DNA of 64,000 bases from Bolinopsis microptera (GCF_026151205.1 NC_087078.1:1877675-1941674); one strand, 5' to 3'. Counted from the stretch's first letter, positions 1 to 12,987 are shown. Notes: generated by a model not told the origin, from the sequence alone. A program made the numbers and translations.

Positions 1-650
1 GAGGGGAGGAGGGGAGGAGGGGAGGAGGGGAGGAGGGGAGGAGGGGAGGAGGGGAGGAGGGGAGGAGGGGAGGAGGGGAGGAGGGGAGGAGGGGAGGAGG
101 GGAGGAGGGGAGGAGGGGAGGGGGGAGGGGGGAGGGGGGGGGGCGGGGAGGCGGGAGGGGGGGCGGGGAGGGGGGGCGGGGAGGAGGGGAGGAGGGGAGG
201 AGGGGAGGCGGGCCGCGGGGAGGGGGGAGGGGGAGGGGAGGCGGGGAGGCGGGGAGGCGGGGAGGCGGGGAGGAGGGGAGGAGGGGAGGAGGGGAGGGGG
301 GAGGGGGGAGGGGGGAGGGGGGAGGGGGGGCGGGGAGGCGGGGAGGCGGGGCGGCGGGGCGGCGGGGCGGGGGGGAGGGGAGGAGGGGAGGAGGGGAGGA
401 GGGGAGGAGGGGAGGAGGGGGGAGGGGAGGAGGGGAGGAGGGGAGGAGGGGAGGAGGGAGGAGGGGGGGGAGGGGGAGGGGAGGAGGGGAGGAAGGGAGA
501 AGGGGAGGATGGAAGGGGGGAGGGGGAGGGGGAGGGGGGAGGAGGGGAGGGGGGAGGAGGGGAGGGGGGAGGGGGGAGGAGGGGAGGAGGGGAGGGGGGA
601 GGGGGGTAGGGGGTAGGGGAGGATGGAAGGGCCGGGGGAGGGCAAGTGTC
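1..650. repeat. G-rich microsatellite (GAGGG/GGAGG)n
   Basis: The first ~650 bases are almost only G and A on the plus strand, built from a GGGGAGGA unit with local C interruptions near 140-370. Dense runs of four or more G would favour G-quadruplex structures. It ends abruptly near 645, where ordinary AT-rich DNA begins. No gene is visible. Confidence 0.97.
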
Positions 651-2917
651 CATAACTCCATACTGCGTGATTAGTAATTTTTGCTCATCATTGTATGATT
701 GTGGCACACCCGTGGGTAACCGCCATTGGTCATTTATTGCATTTACCTTTATAATTCTTGTCTAAGGTATTGCTGAGTGGTGAATTTTTCTTTGCATTTC
801 TCTCAAATTAAGAAATTACCGCCTATTATTTAAGACTTATTAGCTTGATTATTCCTAGTTAGGGTGACATTGTCTTTAGGTTTAATCATCCTCTTTCAAG
901 CAAAGAAAAATTCTCAAACAAAAAACGATATTTTATACTTAAAATGTGATTTGGAAAAGAGATTAACTTCGCCTTGCTTAAATACTTTGAACATTCCAAC
1001 TGTTCCTCACTCCACTGTTTCTTACTCAACCACGTATCTCTCTCAAACCCAGACATTTTATACACACCTGTCCCAAACAATGCTGGTAAAATAGTTGTAA
1101 CATTTTCCTACAAACTGGCACTACAATACTATCAGTACAGCTGCCAATACAAACAACTTATCACTCTCAAACCGTGACTGTAATAATATCTCAAACCAAG
1201 ACATTTATACTCGAATCTGTCTTAAACTATGTTATTTACTCCTCTGTTAACTGGTACACAAACTACCCAACATGTGCCTATCAGCTGTCAATAACAATTA
1301 CACCAGTAAGTATATCCGGGTAGCAAGTAGTGAAATAGTGCCTTACTTTCATCCGGGTAGTACAATGCAGGGAGCCACTTACTGGTTAAACATTACCTAG
1401 TACATTATACATTACCGTATACATTATACATTAGTGGTAGGTACTGAACATTGGAACCTGTACAGTGTACATTATATTTAAATGCAAACCATTCAGCTGA
1501 ATTACATATCAATATAATAATGTAGAACTAATATTATATATGTGTTATGTTGTTTGAATAAATCACAAGGACTGGATATTCTACACGCGCATCATGGTTA
1601 TTCAACATTCGGATGACACCTATTTTACATTCTGGGGTATTCTGTATTTGAATATATGATGGCCCCGACTCAGAGACCAGAATCTGAAACATCTTCACTT
1701 TAAAACAAAAGGCTCTAAAGTTTCCCCCGGGAAAGATTTACACCACACGTTACACTCAATATTACTTAAAACTCAGCCTCCTCATGAAGACAAATGTTGC
1801 GCTCGCTGGGAGAGAATATGCGCATATTCAGAGTACATACCGTGCATATCACACAACTATGTGACATACCAAATACCTGCTGTGGAGAGAGGGGGCCTCT
1901 TGGGAGAACGGGTTTCTGTTTTGATAGGTGACATTGAGTCGGCATTCTGTCAGGTTATCCTTTTAGGGTTTTAAACATTGTTGTAATCCGCAATAAAATA
2001 CATTATAAAGGGACCTATAAACTTCTTAAATTTACCATGATGCGAGCTGTGCTATGTAAAATTGTAAACAAAATAACATCACTTAGATCCAAACCTGAAC
2101 AAGAATCCCCCAAAGAATACCCGATTTGATATAATTATAAAAGTTATTGCGTGACGTACAAGTGACGTATTTATTTTATTGGCTCTGATTCAAAGCTACT
2201 GTTTACAAGATATCACCCACTAAGGGCTATAACGATCTGCTCACATCTCTAACTTTACACACACACAGTACACACGCGTGTGCACAGAAGATCACATTAT
2301 TCATGAGATGCAGCAAGTGTGGTTCTAATAGCTCGCTTACCTGGGCCTAGTAGAGGTCGACATCTTCTGACAGTTATACTTATAGTATAGCCAGCTAAAT
2401 TCACACACATAATTTACTGTATTATTTTAGAGCAGCGTAATGAGTTTGGTAATCCTTAAATTTATGCTGCTGTAATAATACATAATTTATAAGAGTATAA
2501 TTAATAAGTGCCAGGTTTCGAATGTTTGTGTGATGCTACAGTATCCAAACTAAGATCTGTCCAACGTACCCACGTTTGGAAAGTTTCAGGTAGCTGAACG
2601 AGACTTGTTGATTATATATTATTATATTATAATACGTTATACTAAATCTTGATATTGTGAATTGTGATTATTAATAAGTTTGATTTGTCAAATGTTACAT
2701 GTTATAGTAAAGTGTTATACGTGCCAAGTGATTGCGCGGCAATTTTAATAGTAAGAGTTGGGTGTATTATATTTATATAATACACCCTACATGTGTTTAT
2801 AAACAAATGACGTTAGTAACTTTAAAATATGATTACCATGCAGTGATTACATTATAATAATTATTGATAAACCATAAATGATGCATATTATTGGATAGTA
2901 GTAGGGTGTTACATTGT
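651..2917. other. Intergenic or intronic AT-rich DNA, no gene recognised
   Basis: Only short open frames occur, without coding-like composition, domains or paired splice sites. Small AT-rich palindromes such as the one around 2,764-2,790 (TATTATATTTATATAATA) are present. I see no tRNA or other RNA gene. Confidence 0.6.
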
Positions 2918-4187
2918 TTAACGGCCTTGAAGGTAATTTATAGACTATCTCTCTGACTGGGCACTTAGAAACAAAATGCGATTCCATCCAGCAAAATGTA
3001 AAGTGCTTATTGTTTCAGGAAAACCATCTTTATCTCCTCCATTCGCATATAATCTTGATGGCTCTCCTCTTGTGTATGTAGAGTTAGAAAAAGATCTTGG
3101 AGTCGATGTTACTCCTAAGCTCAGTTGGAATAGTCAGTGCGACAGAATTTATACTAAGGCCTGCCAACAACTTGGTATGGTCAGAAGAGATGGCCATATT
3201 GTCATTGATCAGAAACGTCGCCGGGCGCTTTACCTCTCCCTGGTTCGTAGCCAATTCGAAAATTGTTCCATAATCTGGCGCCCTTGTAATAAATCACTTA
3301 GTGATAAATTAGAAAGTCTCCAAAAGAGAGCTATTAAATGGATTCTGTCTGAAGAGGGCTGCAGTTATCCACCTGAGCAATATGTCAAAAAGTGCAAGCT
3401 TGTCGACATTCTCCCTTTGTCTCAAAAGTTTGACTTGAATGATCTTATTTTTTTCCACAAAGTTCTGAACAATTTAATTCCTGTATGGCTGCCTCACTAT
3501 CTCACTTTATATCAGGGCACTTCTCGACTAAGACGTTGCCACCTCGACAGTCTGTCTATTGTGTCATCAATTTTACCTAAGTTAAGTCAGAATTCACACA
3601 CCTTATGTACCTCAAATAGCCCACTGGCAAAATCATTTTTCTACAGAACTCATATACTGTGGAATGGACTCCCTTTACAGGTAAGACAGATTGTGTCTAC
3701 AAGTGTTTTCAAAGCTGAGGTCACTAAGCATCTATGGAAATGTTTATTGGATAGTGAAACAACAGCCTAGCCTAGTCTCTTTGCTCCCCATATTATTATT
3801 ATTTTTGTTTTATTAATTTTTTTATCTACCTTCCTATACTTTCAACATCATATCACACTTCACCCGCACACCTCACACATTAATGACCATATCAGACCTG
3901 TATCTAATGTATCTGGAATTTGACGTATTGAAATACCAATTTTGACTATATATCCACAGTTATTCACCATGGATTTGTTTGTTATTAAATAGTTTTTCAT
4001 AAATTTTTGGATTTAGATTAATTCGATGTAATGGGTCCAAGTTACTGCGGACATAGTTCACTATGTGTTTACCGTGTTTGGGTGCCCATCATATTTTACA
4101 GATGGGGGCGATATTTTGAACGATTCTATTTTATATTCATCTATTGCTGTACTCTGTAAAATTTGAAAAGTATTTAATAAAAAAAAC
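2918..4187 (+). mobile_element. 5'-truncated LINE, C-terminal part of reverse transcriptase ORF
   Basis: An open frame of 264 residues (2,976-3,770) opens with the LINE palm-to-thumb segment RNKMRFHPAKCKVL and continues through the C-terminal region typical of CR1/Jockey-type ORF2 proteins (a FLGV-like motif as DLGVDVTPKLSW, then the WNGLP motif near the end). The catalytic FADD motif and everything upstream are missing. Matching codons can be followed back to about 2,918 only with a frame slip near 2,940, so this is a dead 5'-truncated copy. A short 3' UTR ends in an A-rich run (4,175-4,187). No target-site duplication was found by eye. Clade assignment is uncertain. Confidence 0.85.
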
Positions 4188-6031
4188 ACTACCTCTGATA
4201 TTACATTAATATGTTTTAATACTTTCAACACTATTATGTGTATAATATAACAAATACTTTGAGTCGTATGGATCTCTAATGATCATTATTTACATATTTC
4301 AAGATTCCATCATGTTTAGTCACTAGTCACTCCCCCACCAAAATATAAATTACTCTAATATTTAATGAGCAGTATACAGTGGTTTTATCTTGAAATTGGA
4401 ATATTCAGCTGGGATAACTTTGTACAAGCTAGAAAACTACTTGATGGATACTAAAGACCTTGTACAATGTATCTCTTAATTGGATATTGAAGCAATGTTA
4501 ACCGGCGGGTTAGATAGATGTCTGGACATTTGACAGTTTAAATTATATAATACTATATTATATTATAATGTATGTGATATATATCTAGTACAGTATCTAT
4601 AAGCGTAACAAATTAAACGATAGTACAATAACATATTTTCTTTGTTACGCTTATAAAAAGCTCCTATTTGTTATCAGAGCACTTTGTCGAACACGAGAAA
4701 CGAACAAGTTTGTACTACAGTATCTAGATATAACATGAAATATTATATATAATCTGGTATATAGATCGGTAAATGTGGTATAATTGGTAGTTTACATGAC
4801 CTATTCATGATATAAGTCTGATAAAGCACACTGTGTACCGTCTACCATGCTTGGCTTTCATGTCAACAGGCGATGAATAGTGAGTTGTAGCTCAGTATTT
4901 ACTATTTATATTTATAATTATACATTTACATAATTACACAATTACAAGGTTGTACGTGATTTACAGTTTGCAACAGGGGACCAATGATTGCAGCGACTCA
5001 ACTATAATAAATAGTAATCATTATTCTAACAGACTAGAGGAATTTATAGCATGTAAAAACAACTTGTTGCTTATATTAACTGCGTTATAAGTCGTGTGTA
5101 AATAAGATTATAATAGCAAGTATTCTTTACACGCTAGTCACTACTTCAATTTTTATAATATAAATAAAATAATATTTAAAGATGTTTGTAAAGAATAATT
5201 GTATATTGCATTGTGTAAGTAAAGAGCAGTTTTACAATTATAATATAATATGTAATCTGTTTGGTGCTTATTAAATTTATCTATGGCCTTGCAATAATTA
5301 TATCATTACTGGGCCCCATTGATTAATTAATAATTACATTAATTACATTATCCTTGTATAGTAATCACATACTACTTAAATGACCACATTTGTTAAAATA
5401 ATGACTAAAACAAAGATAGACATTTAGACGAACATTAATTTACACACAACTAATAAAAGAGTTGAATTGAGTAAAGAAGTTTCTAGAACACGGGGGTGTC
5501 AATTGCCACATACAATTTTATAAGGTAGTGTTTAATTATCGTTGTTATGCATTTAATTCATATAATACATAATATCCGCAAACAATGGAATAAAATCTAG
5601 ATGTATGTGCCCTGTAGAGCGCAAAATATTGACACTTTAAATCTTTGTTATTATTACGTTGTTAGATCCAAGGGTATTATAATTATGGATACCAAATTCT
5701 TGTCATTTATTAAACTCACTCATCACTGTATAATGTACATATTTAGAGACATTTATAACGATAAGGGTAAAGGGGAGGGGGGTCAGTGGGCACTGGGGAG
5801 GGAGGGGGTCAGTGGACACTGAGGAAAGAGGAGGGGGTCAGTGAATAATTATTTAAATACCTATTTAACATACAAATGTTAAATTATAGGTATTTTGTTA
5901 GACTGACGGCTGGAGTATTTAGAAAGTGAATCCTTATTGAAGTTATCAGTAAGATTAAACATGACAGTGTAAGAATAATGCAATAAATCTGGTAGAGTAC
6001 CCACCGTAGATACACTAACACACTTTACCAG
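4188..6031. other. AT-rich DNA, probably intron or upstream region of the next gene
   Basis: No exon was found here. Because the gene that follows begins with a phase-1 acceptor at 6,031, its upstream exons must lie here or further left, but I could not identify them. A G-rich minisatellite with a GGGGGTCAGTG unit lies at 5,765-5,845. Confidence 0.45.
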
Positions 6032-7760
6032 GCGTGCAGCACCGTGAATCGAGCGTGAGCTCGTGTAACACGCTAGGTAGTGACGACAGCGTCCTATCAC
6101 GTGACTCCAGGACACGGAGCTCCAGCAGGATCATCACGTCCCCCAAGTTGAAAGTAAAGTCGGAGCCGGGCTCCAATAATGTCACTGTAATACCAGGTTT
6201 GTTATTATTTGTGTTTTGTGTTTTGTTGTGGCATATGTTTTATAATGACTGATAGGCGGTGTTTGTGTGCAGTGTTAACAGTTATTTTCATCGGTACTTC
6301 ATAGTAGTTAACTAGTGATTACGTTACGTGTGAACGGTTCCTAACTGTAGGACTGTATTTAATAAAGTTTAAGTTCAATGAGTTCCGAGACGTTGGCTTT
6401 TGGCCAACCCCCTGTTACACTCGGTTGTAATACAGTTGTCGGGAGACGTGAAGTAGCCTTGAAATCGCTGTTAACAATTAAACATTGGAAAACTTTAAAA
6501 TCCTCAACAGTTGTTGATTTTGTAAAGTCCGTCAGTTGAATTCACATTATTATTATTTAACCCTCCACCCATAACTCACGTTTAATGAAAGCTTCTCAAA
6601 CGTATCAATTATATAATTCCACAAATCCACCTGCAGTATAATAATGATAACTGGGAATTACTAGTTCAATTCCCTTAAATTACAACTAATATTTTGGCCG
6701 CGACGAATCCTCCACTTTTATTTCCAAACGTATCTCTCAAATCCTCTGTCAGTCAATACAGACAGTATCTCTCTGAGAGAGCCGTCAGAAAACTCAGGAT
6801 TTACAAACAACAGATTGTCATATTTTCTTGCCGTTGTGGACGAATCAGTTTTAGCAAACGCACCGGACAGAATCAAAACCAAGCGTGACAGAAAAAAGTT
6901 CGATATATTTGTCCACAAGTTTACCTCGCCCACTGAGGGTGGTAGTTCACCAGAACCAGATATTCAGACTACTGTATCTCAAGGTTGAGTTATCATTTTT
7001 CTTTAATTTACGAACATACGCTCTCTTTTTGTACCTGGTTTAGTCTTGGGATATATAGCAGTCAATGTAGTTCCTATCTGTAGAACTTGGACAAATTAGG
7101 AAAAGCGAAACTTATTAAAGCTTGATGAACTTGGAATGAAATATCTGTGCCGAAGTTCTGATTTCAGTTTTTAATTTACTTAGTACGTTGTTTACCAATT
7201 TGTTCCACTTGTCTACTGCGCGCACTCGCGTAGGTGTTGCTAGTTTTGACAATATGGTTTAAAGAAAAGTATCCGTATTTTCGCGCAGAACTTCCCACGC
7301 GTCCCGCGCGCTATCGATAAATTTTAAAATCCGGATAAAAAACATAAAAGACATTTATTCCTCATTAATATTTAATATGTCACATCTGTTCATCTTGAGT
7401 TGAAGATGATCGAAACTTTCACTGTCCACTGAGCAAATGTCACGGCACTGATCCCACATGGAAAACATTGCTTGTAACGTCGGTAAAAAAACACGCATTC
7501 GCACTATCGATGTTAAAGCATCTCTGTTAACTGTTTCTAAAATAAACATAGTTTCAGACAGAAAGGAAAAGAAGCTCCCCAAGTTTTTATCTCGAGCTGC
7601 GTCCTTCGGTCGAAAAGATAAAAACAAAGTGAAGATCCGAGGTACAGGAGAATACAGGAGTTTCAGGAAAACGTCGAGTACCACTGATCCCCGGCTGTCT
7701 CGTAAAGATGCCTTTTTAACAGCGAAGGGGGAAGTTCTTCCAAAGGAAACTTCCGTTTAG
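6032..7760 (+). CDS. Last three exons of an unidentified multi-exon gene
   Basis: Three exons join in frame: 6,032-6,196, 6,753-6,983 and 7,558-7,760 (stop). All introns are phase 1 with GT-AG borders; acceptors are TTTACCAG, CCTCTGTCAG and TAGTTTCAG. The first exon is clearly richer in GC than its surroundings, as expected of coding DNA. The 199 residues seen are hydrophilic and rich in Ser, Lys and Arg: a Ser-rich segment (SSVSSCNTLGSDDSVLSRDS), a Lys/Arg stretch (RIKTKRDRKKFDIFVHKF), a Pro/Ser acidic stretch, then a basic tail (FLSRAASFGRKDKNKVKIRG) ending KETSV. There is no membrane segment, and it looks intracellular and largely disordered. The C-terminal KETSV resembles a class I PDZ ligand (S/T-x-V); that function is inference. 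The start exon is not in the identified set. I do not recognise the family. Confidence 0.75.
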
Positions 7761-8226
7761 ATGTACATAGTAGATATACCTCATCCTGCACAAGAAATTG
7801 CTAGATGAACTTATTTGCATGTCATATTATTTCATGAGATGCATGGCATATTATCAAGATCTTACCGATGATGGTATTTGGTAAACTGATAATAAGCAGA
7901 AATTTACCCTTTATCGTTTATGTTCTTAAGATTATTGTATGATTAGAGTCTATAAGAATCGCATTATTAACAATTGAGTGATTTTCAGTTATGATTTGCT
8001 TGGTTGAAAAGCATGGTTTTGATTTTATTTGGTCAGACAGTTTTTAGATGCTGTACGGTTTAAGACTTTCTTTGAAATGTGTGTCGAAATTGATTGCGAA
8101 GTTTTAATCTGTACATAATATGAAGTGTAAAAAGTTTTATAATTTATCGTTGTTATATAAACTTGTTTTAGTTATTCGTATTTGGATTAAGGAGCGAGGA
8201 AAACTCGGAAAAATGTACAGAGAACA
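7761..8226 (+). other. Probable 3' UTR and flank of the preceding gene
   Basis: AT-rich sequence without open frames after the stop at 7,758-7,760. No canonical AATAAA was found immediately downstream. It ends where repeat X begins. Confidence 0.4.
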
Positions 8227-8948
8227 GAAGGTTCTCCGCTCCATATCAAAATTTACCCCAAATCATTAAAAATTTCTTCACCCCTTTTATTTGGTGTTAT
8301 TTGTAATTTAAAAGGAATACAATTCGGTTTATTCTTTTATTATTTATAAACATTCCGATCAATATCTCTCAGATTTACCTCCAGGGTGAACTAATTCATA
8401 AATTTCAACAAACTGATTTGACCTAGAGTATCTGCTTTATTGTTGGAATCGTTCATTTCGATAACTTGGATGGACATGTCCATGCCTATTCCAAATTCCA
8501 ATGTCTACTGCTCGGATCCGTTTTTCAGATGTTTCTTGAAAAGAATTATGCTCACTGGCGTGTTTCTGGTTTACATGGAGCTTGTGATCAATATCCGAAG
8601 ATGTAATAGATACCAAGAACTATTGCAAACTGCTGAGCTGTTTTTCGTGTACCTGCAACGTTTTAATTTCAGTAAATCGGCCGCACTGATTTTAATTTCT
8701 GTAGCGTGAATCTTTCGAACAGGAATTCTCGCGAATTCCTTGATAAACGTTTTAAAGTGTGTGCAGTGGTATATATTATGATTTATATAATTATAAGTTA
8801 TAACGTGTATCAACGCGAACGAATTCTTATGTGCGTGATGTTTAAAGTCATGCATGAAAACTTGATAGTGTAATACGTGAATGACAGTGAGCGTACCCTA
8901 TATATATATCTTAATTAAGAGTGTGCTTATGCCATATACAGATATTCA
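8227..8948 (+). repeat. Repeat X, first copy (~720 bp)
   Basis: Almost identical to 14,047-14,760, including an 89-codon open frame (8,440-8,709) that is the same in both. Differences are small indels near 8,280-8,300. The ends do not show the TG...CA of long terminal repeats, and the interval between the copies has no gag or pol. It looks like a duplication flanking a nest of insertions rather than LTRs. The open frame has no recognisable domain and its conservation is explained by recency. Confidence 0.9.
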
Positions 8949-10497
8949 ATTTTACCAAAACCCATATTCATGGGTAGAGTGGACCGCTGCCAGTGTCTCT
9001 CTTTCCCAAACAAAAGGAAATGATATTAATTTGATTGACCGTTCTCAAATGCAAAATGATACCGAGAATGAAATCGGTCGCTCGCTTTTCCCATTCATTC
9101 ACGGCTTACGAATTGTAATAAATTTCGATTGATTACATCAGTCAGATGCTGTAAAAATCTCTTTGGGTTGCGTTCGGATCGATACCTAGTATTTCGGGGT
9201 AAGGGTAGTAGTTATTGCTTATTGAATTAGCTGAAGTTTATTGAATCTTTATTGCCGAGTACAGCTGCCTTTGGGTAGATCTTCTTAATCTATTACAATT
9301 GTAAATGAATGGGAAAAGCGAGCGACCGATTTCATTATCGGTATCATTTTGCATTTGAGAACGGTCAATCAAATTAATATCATTTCCTTTTGTTTGGGAA
9401 AGAGAGACACTGGCAGCGGTCCACTCTACCCATGAATATGGGTTTTGGTAAAATATCATCTCTTTTTGATTATAATGTCAGGGTACTTTATAAAGTCGAA
9501 ATATAAACTGATATCTTCATTAATTAATAAGGAGGAAGTTTCAACGATTTAGAAATTTTCCTTTAAAAACATTTCCTTGTGTTTAGGTAAGCATATCGGT
9601 CGATCACTGACTGAATATGCCACCTAATACTCATTCAAGTTGGCATTAAATTCATATATAATGACATTAAACTGTCGTGGCAAAGCAGAATTTGTTGGAA
9701 ATCACGAATGAGCAAAATTCTCACCTTTCGCACGTGCAAACTTTGAGCGGACGTTGCGTGCGCATCCAATATTGAATCGCCGTAAATTTTTTCATGTAAT
9801 TGTTTTATATATAGCTTGATAAGCATGCAAAGTTTCAAAGTATTTCAAGAAGAACTGTAATCACAACGGCACTCTAAAGTTGACAGAAAATGACGAAAAC
9901 AGCAATTTTCAGTGATTTTAGCAATTTTCTATCAATTTGGGCGTGTCCCCACGTGTGCAACTTTTCGATTTTCAACTTCAAAACTAGCCTAATGCACAAT
10001 TTATACCTATAGGAAGCAGAACTGAGCTCCTCAACTTAAGGCATGGCCCAACACCAGAGAATACTAAATCGCAAAATTGACGTTTTTATAAAATAATTCT
10101 TCAAAAAAGCACAAACTTCAATGACGAATATCTTTATGAAGGAGCAAGCTAGAAAAACTTTCCGGTAGATTTTCAGAATGCTTGAACAATTATCTAAGAT
10201 GAAAATCTCCTCAGATTTTGAATAAAATTACTCCTTAATGGTTTAAAATTAATTTTAAAAGTTATTACTTTGTCAAAAATCAAGTTTTAAAAACGGTTAA
10301 CTTGATGACGTCATCAAGGGGTGTTTATGACGTCAAATAATTTTTTTATACAATGTAAACTAAAGTGTAAACAATTATTTTCAAGACCTGTGGTCGGAAA
10401 TGGCTTTATCTTTTATACTTTTGAATCTATGGACAATTAAATACAGGCTACAATTGACTGGCAAAGCGTCTATCCCTGAATATGTATATATATATAT
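8949..10497 (+). repeat. Repeat family A, copy 1, headed by a long hairpin
   Basis: Starts with an inverted repeat (left arm ~8,953-9,100, right arm ~9,305-9,455) whose arms match at all but about one position across ~145 bases. It then continues as ~1 kb of AT-rich sequence shared with 37,616-38,978 and, inverted, with 59,415-60,410. Shared blocks include GCACGTGCAAACTTTGAGCG and GATGACGTCATCAAG. It ends in a (TA)n run. It interrupts repeat X: the interrupted junction ATATTCAAT resumes at 11,034 with ATATTGCATTG, as in the second X copy. Confidence 0.8.
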
Positions 10498-11037
10498 ATC
10501 ACGACAATCTGTCGTAAAACAGGGGTTCTAGAAAACCCATTTCCCGATACTCCTGAAACCTGAAACTTTTTTTGCAGTCGATTTGATCAACGTCTAGACG
10601 CCCTGAAAAATTTCAGATCTCTAACTCAATTTTAACATGGTTTTTAAGGCACCTGAATATGGCGATTTTGGGTTTTTTACCGAATTTCGTATAACAGTGC
10701 TGGCGAGTATTTTATGCAAATTTCTTAAAAATCTGAACATAACTATTTTTTATTCCTGTCATCTTTGACATCAAATTAGAATGTTTTGAACTAAAAATAA
10801 TTCTGCTTAACGACTTCCGATGAGTCTTAATGCCTGGAAAACTCCTGCCGGAGGCGGCGGCCTTCGGCCGCCGCCTCCGGCCGGAGTGCACGCTTCGCGT
10901 GCACAAAAGAGGCTTGTAACGTGTACCAAAGGGGGTATAATAGTAAAGGGGGTATAATAGTAAAGGGGGTATAATAGTAAATGGGGAACATAGTATACCC
11001 ACAATAAATGCAACGGTCGTGCTTGCCAGCACTGTGA
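10498..11037 (+). repeat. Repeat family B, copy 1, with a TIR-bounded tail
   Basis: Begins CACGACAATCTGTCGTAAAAC and is shared with 43,828-44,254 and 61,270-61,715. Its last ~345 bp are bounded by inverted ends CAGTGCTGGCGAG (10,692) and CTTGCCAGCACTG (about 11,020-11,034). Inside is a GC-rich palindrome (10,846-10,905) and a threefold GGGGGTATAATAGTAAA repeat. In this and the 43.8 kb copy B lies directly 3' of family A, suggesting one composite element. No coding capacity was seen. Confidence 0.75.
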
Positions 11038-12815
11038 TATTGCATTGCTGCCGTTCCCTGAGAAAACGCATTAAGTCACATCGATGTCATTTTGAGAAAA
11101 TGGGACAAACGTGTTCGTCGTTTTTTAAGTAATTTTATTCGCATAAACGGGGTTAATTTTGACATCTATTTGTAAATAAATTATTGTCATATGTCCTAAA
11201 CATGCTTAAATGCATAAATTCACCAACACTGATCTACAAAAACCATTTTCCTCCAGAATAACTGAACTATTTTCCCATCCGCATTGGACTTAATGCCTTT
11301 TCTGAGGGAATTGCGGACTTAATGCCTTTTATCAGGATCGATTTCAACCGATTCCTCTCTAGAAAGGCAGTAAGTCCATTCTTTCTCAGATAAAGTCAAC
11401 ACAGAAAATACAACATTTCTATATTTTTTATCATATCTTTGCAATATAATTAAGTGGGCCTCCTGTGCATTGCAAGTAAGTAATATTGACGAAAAATGGA
11501 TAATTTTTCGCTCAAAATGCCTATAACTTCTTAAACATCAAATATTTTGGAATAATTTTTACAGCATCGTATTCAGCTCGGTCATACGCATTAATTTGGG
11601 TAAAAATATTTAAACATACAATATTTAAAGCACCAAATTTGTTTCAATAATTCACACAAGGGGGGACCCTTGTGTTCAGGTTCAAAAATTTTGAAAATCA
11701 TATTTCTTTAAAGGATGAGGGGACCTTAGAAAAAGTTTTTTTCTCGTGCAAATCATATTATTGCATTAATCGTAAAAACCACTTTAGTGAAATCCGCAAA
11801 GTTGTATTTCATTCGCGCGCCGAGATATCCAGCCATAACAATTTGAACCTGTGACGTCAATTATGTGAGTTGCTCTGATCCGCGCATATAGAAATACAGG
11901 TAAAATGAGCGTGCGGGCTGACTAAATTACTAATTAAGAATACATAAACAATTTACAATACTAACAAGCCTATAACCAATGGAGAGGAGACTTTTTATGA
12001 CCGGTTGAAAAAAGAATTATCACCCTACGATAACCATGAGCCGAGATACACCTGAAATAAGATTGAAGTCACACAGAAAGGCATGTAAATTATGTATATT
12101 TATAGCTCCCAACGTAACACCTAGTAACTCCCTGTATCGTACCACAGTTGATATATCAACATGTCATATCAACACAACACGGTCCTAATAAAAACGGATC
12201 GGGTAGGTATGAAATGCATGTCTTCATTCCAGTTGGACAAGCACCAAGCACCAAGCTTTTAAGTTCTAACTCACTATGTGACACTATTTATAACGTAAGC
12301 AAGATTTGAAACTATTACACCAAGCAATATTATACCAAGCATAGCAGACGAACACATCCACATTCGTTACGCTTTACACTCAAGTCACAGCAAACTAAAA
12401 CGGTAAATTATAAATGAGTGTACAACTAAGCTAAAGGCCGGTACACGCGCAGTGCCAAACCGCACGTGCGCACTCAGATAGGACTAGAGGCGCCAAGGGC
12501 CAGCTAGTAAAATGTATTCTACTACATCATACATTCAATCGATTTTTAGATCTTCTGTTGCGGCGCTTTGCTGTCTTAAAAGTTTGTTCATTTGAAAGCT
12601 TTTTCACTATAAATATAAAGAGTGTCTTTATACATCCAATTATAAGCCACCCATATTTTAAACTGTACTTTCATCTGGCATTTATATTTGGTTTTTGATC
12701 AATTATCATATTTCAATGTACAAATAAGATACTATAATTCATTGAGATAATAATGTTAGGTAATGTTGAATACAGTTACAATACATTGCATATATAATGT
12801 ACCATTATAAAACTA

Positions 12816-12987
12816 TCACCCTAGCTCTATACTTGGAGCAGGCTTTGACATCCTTGTTAGCCGCTCGTCTAGCAGGACTTGCTTGCTGGGCTTAGGAGTG
12901 CCGTGAAATGTCTTAGGAATCGGCTTACGGATGTATTCGTGAGTATACAGCGGCGGTTTGTCGTCCCTCTTGACGTAATCCACAACA
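12816..12987 (-). CDS. Gene-like terminal exon inside the TIR element
   Basis: The minus strand has a good acceptor (TTGTTCGTTTAG at 12,988) followed by 56 codons and a stop. The peptide is coding-like: VVDYVKRDDKPPLYTHEYIR near the start and KPAPSIELG at the end, rich in Pro, Lys and Tyr with PLYTHEY and KPIPKTFHGTPKP segments. Third positions are richer in G/C than the surroundings. The Pro/Lys/Tyr pattern recalls short microtubule-inner (axonemal) proteins, but this is only a resemblance. Upstream exons were not identified. CCAAT and CRE motifs at 13,490-13,535, oriented for minus-strand transcription, could be its promoter. It may be a captured gene fragment or a small host gene. Confidence 0.5.

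Noticed and set aside
864..1177. Overlapping 60-76 codon frames near 1 kb
   Set aside because: Three overlapping frames on both strands without coding bias; chance open frames.
8440..8709. 89-codon frame identical in both X repeats as a gene
   Set aside because: Identity is fully explained by the recent duplication of X; no domain, start context or splice structure supports coding.
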